From the NCBI GenBank assembly GCA_025526915.1, contig JAHLKH010000063.1:1-64000 (forward strand): 64,000 bases of DNA, written 5' to 3'. Positions 45,101 to 57,000 of the stretch are shown piece after piece; the stretch's first letter is position 1, and each line of letters begins with the position of its first letter. Under the pieces are notes generated by a model that worked only from the letters and a program-made list of their open reading frames with translations, had not been told where the DNA came from and did no database searches. A program made the translations under genes and the position numbers. The stretch comes from Entophlyctis helioformis. Lineage: Eukaryota; Chytridiomycota; Chytridiomycetes; Chytridiales; Chytriomycetaceae.

Positions 45101-48100
45101 CGAAAGACATCCATGACGGACAGCGTTGTGGACCTTCTTCTGGAGCAGCTTCAAAAGCTTGCGCCTGACACACTGAGTCTGTTAAAGTATGGAGGTAAGG
45201 CTGAAAAGTTTGAACTTGCACCTCTTGTGTGATGAGTGCAACTGGCTGTCCGCATACAGCCGGCCGCTAAACATCTCCCCTTCTGCGTTACTGCTTTACT
45301 GGCACACGCGTGTGCATCTACGCAGCGGCAATTGGGCAGGCCTTTGAAGTTCGTCAGCTATGCGACATCACCGACAAGACGGCCGTCCAAGTCTGCTCGC
45401 TTCTGCAGACGTGCGTGCATGGTGGCTTTCTTGTCGCAACACACGCCAAACAAATCTCCAGTGCACTGGGTAGTGCAGGTGACAATCTTAGTCAATCAAG
45501 AAGCATGTTGTCATGTTCCAGCAGCCAGCAAAGAAGCCGTGTATGCACAAGCTATCGGGTGAGTTTTGTAGCTTGAAGAAACGGTTTCTGTGCAGCCTGC
45601 CTTGCTTCATTGGATGGCAACTGGCAACTGGACAACTCACGTTCTGGATCAAATGGATTGCCACGTTTCACATCACAGTTTGTGCACAATCGAGTGCGCA
45701 TTGCTGCCTATCGGCTCATTGACGAAACAGAGGTGTCGCAGTACCACTTGAGCATTGCGCGCAAAATCAGGGAGGCCATGGCAGAGGACGAAATCGAATT
45801 GTTTGTCTTTGACCTGCTTGCGCACTACGAAAAAGCGCAGATGTTGCTCGTTGAGGAGGAGCGCGTCCACCTGATCGAGATTCTCGCAAGAGCTGCATAC
45901 AGGTTCGGAGAAGCCAATGACTACAAAAAGGTCATTTCGTTGCTTGAGCGCGCCAATCGCCTGCTGGAAGAGCGATGCATCGAGAGAATGTGGAGCCAGC
46001 ATTACGAGGTGGCATACTCGGCCAAGTTTGCATATGCCTCGACGTTGCTACGCTGCAACTGTGTGGACGAGGCAGAGCGCGTCATCGTGCGCATGGAGCC
46101 GTACGTATCGCGCTCAGATTGGCTTTCATGGAAGGCACTCATGCTCAAGCTCGCTCTGTTCAAGCTCAAGTTCGGCGATGCCATTTCCATCGGTCTTGCT
46201 GCAATGGAGGACACAGGCATTCATGTTCCAGAGAGCGCTGAAGAACGCCTTGCTTTGGCCAATCAAGAGCTAGATGCCGTCGAACGCCTGCTTGAGATGC
46301 ACACGCTGGACAGTTTCGATGGGTCTGCCAGGCAGGGAGATCGCCGAATCGCAACCATTGAGCAGATTCTACACGATACAACTTCTGCGGCACGCATGAC
46401 CGCCAATCTGCCCTTGGCTGCCCTTACAATCACCAAAGTGCGTACTGTTGTATGCACGCGGTCATTTGCTGGATGCCTTTTCCAGCTTGTGTTGCTTGAT
46501 TAATCTGCAAGGTCGAGAAGATGACTAACACGAATTGGCTACGTTTGAATGGGGCGTGCATTTCTCTGTGACACTCTATGGTTTTGCGTCAGGCTTGCGC
46601 GTTTTACCTGGAGCATGGCTTTGGCTATTACACATACGAGTTCCTGGCTGCCCTTATTCGATACTATACGGGAAGCATCGGTGTCTTCAACCTTGGACGC
46701 GCGCGTTCCATTGGCGAGTATTTGATCCACAAGACGCCGGTTATGACGTATGAGCAGCGAGCCAACACAACGCTCAACATGATTCTCGGCTACTCTATCG
46801 TCTGGGACTTTTCGACCTTTTACGAAAACACGACGCAGTCCGCTGCCCTTGCCTTGGACTGCAGTCTTCCCACCTCGGCAGGGCTTTGCATGCTGATGTG
46901 CAACGTCGTTTCTCTGGTTTCTTGCGGAAAGTCAATGGCTGCAATCCGCGAGTACGATCGCAAGTTCAACAACATGCTCGAGGGCTCCGCTGGATACTAC
47001 TTTGCCGACTGGGCCAAAAACATGCAGGAAATTGAGGCGTTTGCTGTTGGCATCCCGCTTCAAACGGATCCAGATGTTGGTATCACTCTCGCACACGCGA
47101 GGCTTTTTAATCGCTTCATGCGATTCTTTGCTGCCACGGTCTACGGCCGCAGCGAGCGCTTTGAGCTGGGCGGGATTGCCAAGCGCTTTCAACCTCTCTT
47201 CGCAGGAACGTGGATGTGAGTACTTCAATGGATTCAGACGCTGTTTGTGTGAGACTGCCTGTACGGGACATTCGACAGCCCTGCTGTAGCTGAGCTGACT
47301 ACTGATCATTTGAATGTCGCTCCCAGATATGTTGACCTCGTGGTCCTTCAAATAGCCAACAGCATATCTCTATTGGAGAAGCAATCGGATCGGCAGAACA
47401 TGGCAGATGCTCTGGCCACAATCGATGAGCAGCTCAAGGTCATTGAACTGTACGCAACAAGTCAAGACAGTCGAGAGCATCTCTGCCAGCTGAACTTTGC
47501 CAGAGGCGAGCGGGTAAATCCACCTCTACCTGGATGGAAATTGTGGATGCAGCACGCGCTGTGTATTTGACTGCATTCATTTGGTGACGAGCCTGACACC
47601 ACTGTTGGACGCGTTTGGCCGCTTGGCTGGCCAAGGAGCGCCTTGCTGGCAACGTTGCCAGTGCAGCCAAATTCTTTGAAGAATCAATCGAGCAGGCACA
47701 CATGCATGCAAACGGTCTCTATGAGGCGTGGGCCTACGAGCGAGAGGGACTGCTTTGGCTCGAGCAGGGTATGAAGCGGCATGCCCATTCCTGTCTCCGC
47801 ACTGCCAAAACACTTTGGGAGCAGTGGGGATGCACTGGGAAAGCGCAGCAGCTCGCCACCAGCTTTCCAGAGGCGATCCCACCAGTTCCAGCTCTCAGCC
47901 GGCGTCCAAGTCGGCGGTTCAAAACTGGCATTCTTCTTTCGGCGCAGCGCGGTTTCGCCGGTAGTCTCTCAGAGGCGGAAGAGTCCTCAATCGAATCGTC
48001 ACTTACCGACGCACGAAGCCCGGCCATGGACGACGTCTCTCCTTTTCGAAGCGACAGCAACTCGGGATCGTCGGTTGGGCGTCGCCGAGTTGTTGATTTG

Positions 48101-51025
48101 GACATTGATACAGTGCTAAAGGTGGCTGATTCGATCAGCAGCGAGACGGACTTGAATGAGATGCTCGACAAAATTGTGACCCATCTCATGGTCAATACCG
48201 GCGCTACCAGAGCTGTTTTCCTCCTCAAGGACGACAATGACACGCTTGTCATTCACGCAGAGTCAAGCAGCGGCCGCGACGTGCACCTTGGACTTGATGC
48301 AACGTCGCCCGAGGGTATGGCGTCTCCGACAAGAGTTACCAAGAAAGACAAAAGCCCGTCTGCAGACAATGCCCATGGCGAAACTGCAGCTGCCTCTGCT
48401 CGAGCAAGTCAAAGTCACGCGATCGGCGCTGACCTCGGTGACTCTCTGCGTGTGCCGTTTTCGATTGTCAATGTGGTCGCGCGAACCAAGGAGCCGCTTG
48501 TGTTCACCGACACACCAGACGAGGTTGTCTACCGCAAAGACCCATATGTGGAGCACAACAAGCCAAAATCGATTCTCTGTTGTCCAGTCAAGCAGCAAAG
48601 AGCTCTGATTGGCGTTATCTACCTCGAGAACCATTTGCAGCCGGCCACATTCACGCCAAAACGGATCGAAATCGTTCGCTCTCTGATGGCGTCTGCGGCA
48701 GTCTCGATTGAGAACGCAAAGCTTGTCAAGAAAAACACCGAGCTCGCTGAAGCGCTGCGCGGAACACGGACGTTGACGAGCGCCGCAGGAGGACCCAAGT
48801 ACAACGTCGACGCGCCTATCAAGCGAGTGTTGGATTCCCTGCAACTTGTCAAGGCACGCTTCCCAGCAAGCGATCCTGTTGTCCAGACACTGGACACTGT
48901 TCTCACAACACTCACATCAAACGGGTTGTTTGCTGCCAATGTCGATGAGTTCAACGACGAGCAAGGGCGTGGACTTGATCAGGACACCAAGACGTGGATT
49001 GAGGCATCCCTGCTGCAGCAAATCAGCAAAACGCAGCCTAGGAATCAAACCGACGGCGCCGGTCAAGGCTCGACAGCCTATTTGGATGCTGCGGCGCGCC
49101 GCAAAGTCAGTGGATCGATAAACGACTTGGGTGGATCACTGCTGAATCATGCGAGCTCCCGAGGATCTCTGCCAAACCTTGCCGCATCCAAGTCACTCGA
49201 CATGGGCTCAGAGCACGCGCTTTTGATTCAGCACGACTTGGCCAGCCTCAACTACGCCGAAATCAATCAATATCTGGAGCTGGCGTCGAGAGCAGAGTTT
49301 GACGTGTTTTACTTTGCGGAGCTGACGTGCGGGAGCCCGCTGTATTTCTTGTCGGTGCATTTTTTCAAGCGATACGGCCTGATGGAGACGTTCAAGCTCA
49401 ATGAGAACATGATACGCAACTTTTTTGAGCGCGTCGAACGGTTTTATCACAAGCTGCCGTACCACAACAGGTAAACCGCTGGTTCCGCAAGAAGCATGCC
49501 GTCAAATTGACCGATTGGTTTCATTGCCTTGCTAACCTCGTCATCGGTGATACTTTCCAACACAGCGCTCATGCGACTGATGTCCTTCAGACCATGGCGA
49601 TGCTGCTGCTTGAGACTGATTTGGCAGCAAAGTTTACACCCATGGAAGTCTTTAATGTTTGTCTGGCAAGTGCAATTCACGATCTTGACCATCCTGTAAG
49701 TTTCAAAGCGCAAATGCATTAGCATTTACAGTGTGGGCCATGCTTGTGTGAGAGCAACGATTTACGCGTATGCACCGCCACTTGACCCCCGTGAACGCAC
49801 CGCATCACCAGGGCGTAAACAACATGTTTCTGATCCAGTCTGGCCATCCGCTTGCAATACTCTACAACGACATTGCCGTGCTGGAGTCACATCATGTCTA
49901 CAAGGCGTTTGATATTGCAAAGCACCAAGAAGCTGATGTGTTCCACTTTCTTGGCACAGATCAGTATCGGCAGTCTCGCAAATCAATCATCTCCATTGTG
50001 CTTGCAACAGGTAACCAACCATCCCTGGCCCCAACGACTCTCATATTGTCGATGATCAACTTTGCCCAACGAGCAGCACTGCAGCAACTGACCAGATGGC
50101 AATCCGACCTGAACCCAGATCTGGCACAGCACTTTTCCATTATCAGCAAGTTCAAGGGGAAGATTGCTGCAAGTGGCTTTAAGCTTGACGACGAGGCCGA
50201 CAGGCAGCTGCTGCTTGAAATGGCCGTCAAGTGTGGCGACCTTGGAAATCCAACCAAACCCTTCGAGACAGCAAAGAGATGGACCGGTCTTGTCATGGAA
50301 GAGTTTTTCCGGCAGGTATCGGTCACTGGGGACAGGTTGCAGTTTGGCTCGTGGCGGTCTTCTAACCGGGCCTTGGCTCATTGATATTGGCATCCGATGA
50401 CTAGGGTGACCGAGAAAAGGCACTAGGACTACCAGTCTCCAAGTTTATGGACCGCAATGACACCAACATTTCCAAATGGCAAGCATTGCATGGAGTTGTT
50501 CGAGCTTGGTCGTTGATGTACTGACGAGGTTGCTCCAACAGCCAAATTGGTTTCATGGACGTGTTGGTGACACCACTCTACGACGCGTGGACACAGTTCT
50601 CGCACACACCGTTCACCGATATCTGTGTTGCCAACATGAAGCGGAATCGAGAGCATTGGATTGCCTGGAACGAGGCATCCGACAGCTTGATCCTATGCGA
50701 ATCATCAAGCAAACGATACGACAATGTCCTCGAAATGGATTTGAGGTCAATCAGCTTCGGGCGTCGTTCGTCCCTCCATGCCGAAACCATCAACCTTGGC
50801 GACGTCCCCGGCTCCGTTACAAGTGACGGTGTCTCATCTGGAAAGCCGCACTACGTCTACGCCAGGAAGCCAAGTGCAAGTGCGCTGGGTGATGACAGCG
50901 TACCCAAGACGTACAGCATCCGCAATACCAACTTGTCCGCCCAACAGCCAGCAACATCGACAGAACAGCTAGGTGCAGCTGTCTCCTCCAACCTTGAACA
51001 AAAAAGCATGCAATCAGGCCAATAA
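42173..51025 (+). CDS. Kinase-like/P-loop ATPase/GAF/PDE8-like phosphodiesterase fusion, copy A
   Basis: Predicted cyclic-nucleotide phosphodiesterase with a hybrid-histidine-kinase-type sensory front; about 17 exons, roughly 2,400 residues. Order: kinase-like domain (42400-43790; catalytic loop HKDINPDN at about 42945, DFN in place of DFG at 43012, then SPEQTGRM and DFYSLGITLWEM); P-loop ATPase domain with FGREKDF and GTTGSGRTS at 44026 (Arg replaces the Walker A Lys); long helical region (45600-47830); GAF domain (48090-48760; VADSISSETDLNEMLDKIV, VPFSIVNVVARTKEPLV, SILCCPVKQQ, GVIYLENH); PDE8-like linker (APIKRVLDSL...); and the catalytic domain. Catalytic residues: YHNSAHATDV across the 49471-49565 intron, HDLDHP|GVNN across 49696-49811, LYNDIAVLESHH, IVLATDLAQHF, VKCGDLGNPTKP. 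All canonical metal-binding and catalytic residues are present. No histidine-kinase or receiver domain follows the GAF. Presumed role: cAMP turnover under sensory control. Confidence 0.88.
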
Positions 51026-51026
51026 A
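51021..51026 (+). terminator. AATAAA at the end of phosphodiesterase A
   Basis: An AATAAA hexamer overlaps the TAA stop codon (51023-51025). As a poly(A) signal it would place cleavage inside the antisense 3' coding end of phosphodiesterase B. It may be fortuitous. Confidence 0.35.
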
Positions 51027-51033
51027 AGGGTTC

Positions 51034-54000
51034 TTATTCGAGAGACAGGTTCGCCGCCTGCTCCGACAGCAATTTGGAAATGTCGTTGGAAGTGGTGGTG
51101 TGAATCCCTGACGACCATCGGCGGGAGTGCTTGGGAATCCCTTTGGGAGTGTTCCGCGAATCAGTGCTGCCTGGAGATCCCGGTGCTGGCAACTCACTGC
51201 TGGATTCAATCATGCGATGCAAGGATCCCGATGACCCCGAGGCACGTCGCATGACTGGAGTACGACTTGCACTTCCCGATCGGGACAAGACACTATTGAC
51301 AGGACCTGAATGAACAGGAACCTGGCGAGGCTGCACAAGCCAGGCAGTTTGGGGAAGAGCAGGCTTGCCTAGTACAAGATCTCCACCTGATCCGTTCCTT
51401 GCACCAAAAGTAACAGGAACGGTGGGCATGTCCAAGAGGCCATCCAGGTGATCCTTGGAATCCTGGACAGCAGGCAAACCACCAATACTGTCCATCAGAT
51501 CCTGCCACAGCTCGCGGTTCCTTGCGATGTTGTCCATGCAACTTGCAATGTATGGTGTCTGCGAGAACGAGTGCCAGGCGTCGTATAAAGGCGTCACGAG
51601 CACATCGATGAAGCCGAGTTGGCTTGATGTGCAGCCAGACAGGTCGCCACGTTGCCGATCCACAGTCCATCATGCCACGCCATGCCATGTGATGCCATGT
51701 AATGCCATGTAATGCCATGTGATGCCATGCCAGGTCGCGCCGGTGGAGAATCCAGGTTAGTTTGTGTGGATCGTCAAAACGCATCTGTTGACTAAAGGCA
51801 GTCACGACAGCCTTACCACTTCGGAATATTGGTGTCGTTCCTGTCCATGAACTTTGAGACGGGCAATCCCAGCTGCTTCTCCCGATCTCCCTGTTGTCGT
51901 AAAACGTTTGCAGCCACAACATGGTTATGAATCAGCCGATGAAGCGTCCCATACAGACATACACCACAAAGATCACGTTCAGCCGACTTACCTGGCGGAA
52001 GAACTCTTCCATCACAAGAAACGACCACCGTTTGGATTCATCAAATCGCTTGGTTGGGTTGCCGAGATCGCCGCATTTGACGGCCATTTCGAGCACAAGC
52101 TGCCGATCTGGCTCTTCCTCCAGCTTCAGAGAAGACGTTGCAATCTTGCCTTTGAATTTGTTGATGAACTGGAAGTGCTGCGACAGATCTGCCCAGCATC
52201 CCAGCAACGCGTACGTGAAAGCATGTTGTTGTTGGTCGCCAACACTCCATACGTCAGTCTCTGCGGCGCAATGTCTGACGCTCGCATTGATGGAGCACAG
52301 CATATGAGCCGGCCAGCAACATAAATCAATGTGTGCACGCACCAGTGGCAAGCACAATGGAGATGATCAGCTTCCTGCAAAACCGCATCTGGTCGACTGC
52401 AAGGTTCCCAAAAATGTTGGCGTCCGGTGAGCGAACAATCTCGAATGCCTTTGAAGCGTGATGAGACTCGAGAACAGCCATATCGTTGTAGAGGATCGCG
52501 ATAGGATGTCCTGTTTGCACGAGGAATGCATTGTTGACACCCTGGCGGTATGTGGTTGTGTCGAGCATGACGATAGGCGTTGGTTGGCAGGTTGGTTGGT
52601 TGGAGCATTGGCTGTGTTAAAATGTGCCTCGCCAGCATTGCTGTTTCTAAACACACGCATCAAGTCGTGAGAGAGACACGACAGAGGTAAACTTACGGGA
52701 TGATCGACGTCGTGCACCGCACTCCCCACGCACAGACTAAAGATTTCAATGCCGCTAAACTTTTCCCGCATGTCTGTGTTCATAATGAGCATGCCTGCCG
52801 TTTGAAGAACATCTGCCGCATGTGTGCTGATGGGACGCAGTTGTTAGTGGTTCCTGAACTCATACAAAATATGCTCCTACTCGTGACAACCCATGATGCA
52901 ATGGCATACCTGCTGTGATATGGAAGATCGTGATACGCAGCTTCGATACGTTGCATAAACGTCCGAGCTATGGAATCATGAATGCCAATGGTTCCAAGCA
53001 AATCGAACTTGCGTAAAAAGTACATGGTCAAGTGGTAGAGTGGTGCACCATGGCAAATGTCGGCCAGCTTGAAGACATCAAATTCCTCTGTTAATGAGCA
53101 CTCGAGGTATGCGTCGATTTCGGTCTGATTAGCAGTCAGCCTCATCTCTCGAGGCGTGGCCGGTGCTGAGGCGAATGTCGTAGGTGTGACTTGGGACGCC
53201 GCAAACGGCGACTTGGTGCTGGAAGCCGAAAGCGATGTAACTGAACTTCCGTTGGTTGTGTAAGATGACGTGCTCAGGTTTAACGCAAGCTCGGATGCCG
53301 ACATGAGCGTAAGTGTCGGTACATTGCTTTTAGACGACCGTTGCAGCAGAGAGGACTCGATGAACGACTTTGTGTCCTGGTCGAGCTCCTGGCCGTTTTC
53401 GTCATTGGCATTGTCAATATTGGCTGAGAAGAGACCATCGGAAGTCAGGACTGCCAAAATGTCGTCAAGCTTCTTGATGTCATCGTCGTTGGAGTCAAAC
53501 CGTGTTTTGATTGCTGCGACGGCGTCCAAGACACGCTTTATCGGCGCATCAAAATTGTACTTGGGGCGACCACCGCCAGGAGCAAGCTTCTTGCTTTGCT
53601 CAGTCTCGCGGAGCGCTTCCGATAACTCTTGATTTTTCTTTGTGAGGCGAGCATTCTCAATCGCGATTGATGCGGCACCCATCAGCGAATGGACAAATTC
53701 AGTGCGGCTGGCAGTGAATACGCCTTGGTGAGCCGCGTTTTCGAGATACACAAGGCCAGTACGGTTGCTTTGGTGTTTGATGGCGCAGCACAGGATGGAC
53801 TTTGGCCGTCTGGTCGCAATGTAAACATCATTGCAGTAAGCCTCGTCCTCGGGTGTGTCGTAGAAAACGATGGACTGTTGGGTGTGAAAGACGTGGTTGA
53901 CAATTGAAACGGGAGCCACGTCCGGCCGGCTTCGCAATTCAAAAGAGTCGGTGCACTGCTTCCGATTTCCATCTTGGTCAAGCTCGGATACGCCCCTAAC

Positions 54001-57000
54001 CCAGAGAGTGTCTGCCTCGCTGAGTAACAGGGCTATTTTGGTCGCACCAGTGTTGGCCGAGAGGTGATCCAACATTTTGTCGAGCAGCTCTGCAAGGCTC
54101 TTTTCGTTGCTGAGCGAAGTTGTCACCTTGAGGACCGTCGTGAGATCAACATCGACTGGCTTGCGATTGCCAAAAAAGATTGTCTGCATGCCGCCTTGCT
54201 TCATGGGTAGCGGCGATACTGGCATTTCATCGTGAGTGGTTCGCAATGGCGTTGGGAGAGGCCCATCTCGGACATCGTCAACAGCATCATCGGAAGTTGG
54301 ACTACGAACGATGAGTGTTGGAGCCTTGACACGACGGCTTGTTTGACGCATTACACCGGGTGTTGATTGTGCCAGTAAGACAGCATGTTTCGTTTCCAGG
54401 TGGTCTGCTTTGGCACCTGCCCCCCATTGAAGCCAAAGCTGGATTGCTGAGGTAATACAAGATCGCGCAAGACGCTTTGATGCTTGTTCCAGCCAAAAAA
54501 CGCCATTAAGCTCCGTCGCCCAAGCCTCGACAAACAGTACACCGCTTGCATGTGCCGTTTCAATCGCATCTTCGTACATTTTGACTGCTCGACTGACTTC
54601 GTCCTGAGCTCGTGCCTGAAGGTTCGGACATGCATAAAGTCTGTCAGCAATCCTTGCTGGAACAAGTGAGGCCACGTTTCAAATCTACCTGCTCTGCTAA
54701 AGCCAACCAAAGCTTGCACTGGGAATTCTTTACCGGATTTAACCCCACAATACGCTCGATCATGGACACCAAGTTGGCAATTTTGGCCAGAGTCGCATCG
54801 CGGTCTTGAGGCTGATGCATGCACTGTGACGCATAAACTACCACTTGCGCGAGGGCAATGTCCACGTATCTATCCGCATATCCACATGTAAGCAGCGACA
54901 AGAAAATACAAATCTTAACAAACAAACAAGTATGTGTTGAACGCTTACAATTGAAGACCAGAAAACGTCTCGCGTATTTCGTCCATATCGGCGACCAGGC
55001 TGTTTTGTGTCTCGCGCTCAAATATGCAGGCATCCAAGAACTGGATGTATGACGACAAGTGCTTCGCCCGCAGAATCTGTGGTTGGTATGCGCTTGTCGG
55101 AATGCTTGCCGCGGTAGCAAAGTGCAAGAGCTGGGAAAACAGAAATTCGACCTGGCGATACATTTCACAACGGGACGCATGCGCGTTCTTCTGAAGCTTG
55201 CTCCACAAGTCACCAATGGCTGTCTTGGACATTCCGGTTGATGGCAAGCAAAAGCATAGCTGGAGCGACAAAAACGAGCCAACATCGCAAAGTCCTGCAG
55301 AAAGAGCAGCGTCGATCATGTTGACAAGCTGATTGGTAGTTTCGGATGCGCCCCACACGTAGCTAAAGCCGTAAATTGCCGAAACCATTGTCGTTGCCTG
55401 CTGCTCAGGTGTGAGGCGCAGCTTCAGGCTTTCGACAACATCAGCAAGCCACAAAAACTGCGCCGCATTGAAGTATCCTCGTGCACCGCACAAATATCGA
55501 AGAATCGTGGCAAAATGCTCGGCCGTATGTTCACCCAGTCCGTATCGGATCGACCTCAAACAACCCTGAACCAAAGATATTGCATCGATTGTCAACCGAT
55601 GGGAAAAGTAACTCCTGTTTAGCAAATTGGCCGCAGCAGTCAATCAGTCAAGCAACATGCCCACACTTACAATTGATCCAATATACTGGGCAAGAGACGT
55701 CTTGTTGAGCGCACGAGCGGCATACTCGCTGTAGAAAAGCAGAGCGTCGACTACTTTTAGATCGCCCGACATTTCTGCATCAAAGCCCCACTGCGTCGCG
55801 GAATCGATTGCCGTTTGAATCTCGCCACACAGACGCCCAAACTCGTATGCTGCCGCACGATCAAGCTCCGTATTGTCACTCGGGACGGTCACCCCCAGCT
55901 CGTGAAGCATTCCAAGTGACGATTCGAGAACGTTGTTAAAGTTGGACAGTGCGTGGTGCATGGTCACGAATCCATGCAGAACAAGAAGCCGTTCGTTTGG
56001 ATTGGCTCGGACCTTGAGCTCTGCCAAAATGGATTGCGCATCGTCGTATGAACCTTGACGGATAAGCGCAAGTGCTAGGAGCCGCATGGTTTCAAAAACA
56101 ATGTCATGGCTATCCTTCCACATTTGATCGACGCCAATCTCATGGATCTGCTCTTCGCCTATCCGCAAATGCCGTAGAAGCAGCTCAGGATCATTTGTTG
56201 ACATGGCCCGAGACGCTGCGAGTTGGTTGAGCTGGATAAGAAGGAGCCGCTCTTCGATGTCGCTGATGAGGTGTCTTGCTTCGTTGAAGTGATGCACAAC
56301 CTCAAACAGTCTGTCCTGGAGTTCTTCTGACGATGTGCATTCCTTGAGCTGGCGGGCGATGGCCAAGTGTATTTTCTGCTTTTCTTGGACTGCGATTGCA
56401 TCGTAGATGGCGGAGTGTAAACGTGCATGGCAGAACTGGCACGAGTTTGAAAAACCAACGCCACGTAATGGCATTGCTTGGTTGATTAATCTTGCGCATC
56501 AACATACAAAGCGTAAATGGGATATGTTATACCTTGTAGGAAGGCGAAAGAGTATTGCTCAACTTTCGAGAGGCTCGGCGTGCCCCGGCGCCAGCGGCCA
56601 TGTGGAACGCGTTTCCAATCGATCCAGTCAACGTCCTTCTGCGAGGGTTTACAGCCAGGACAAAGCCATCGTGCAGCCCAGGCGACATTAATGCGCTGAC
56701 TTGATGCGGCGTGTATAGGTAGCACAGAGTGCGCGTGTCAAACTGTGCACCAATACAAGCTGGTCGTATCCATGTTAATGATGGTGATAACCATTCAGTG
56801 GCTGTCTTTAACAAATCCAATTCAAGTCTGATGCAAAATACCTGCTTCTTTGAGAAGTTGCTGCGTGTCTTGTGGAAGTTTTTGGAACTCGGTAATCAAG
56901 AGGCCCACAACATTGTCAGTCAGCTCCGTTTTGCGATCCAGTTCCTTGATGTCCCATGTCCATCCGCAAAGATTGTCATCGAATCTGACCAGGCCGTCCA

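Noticed and set aside
48760..49300. Histidine-kinase (HisKA/HATPase) domain after the GAF domain of phosphodiesterase copy A
   Set aside because: I looked for H-box, N-box and G-box patterns and found none. The sequence runs directly into the PDE8-like linker and catalytic domain.
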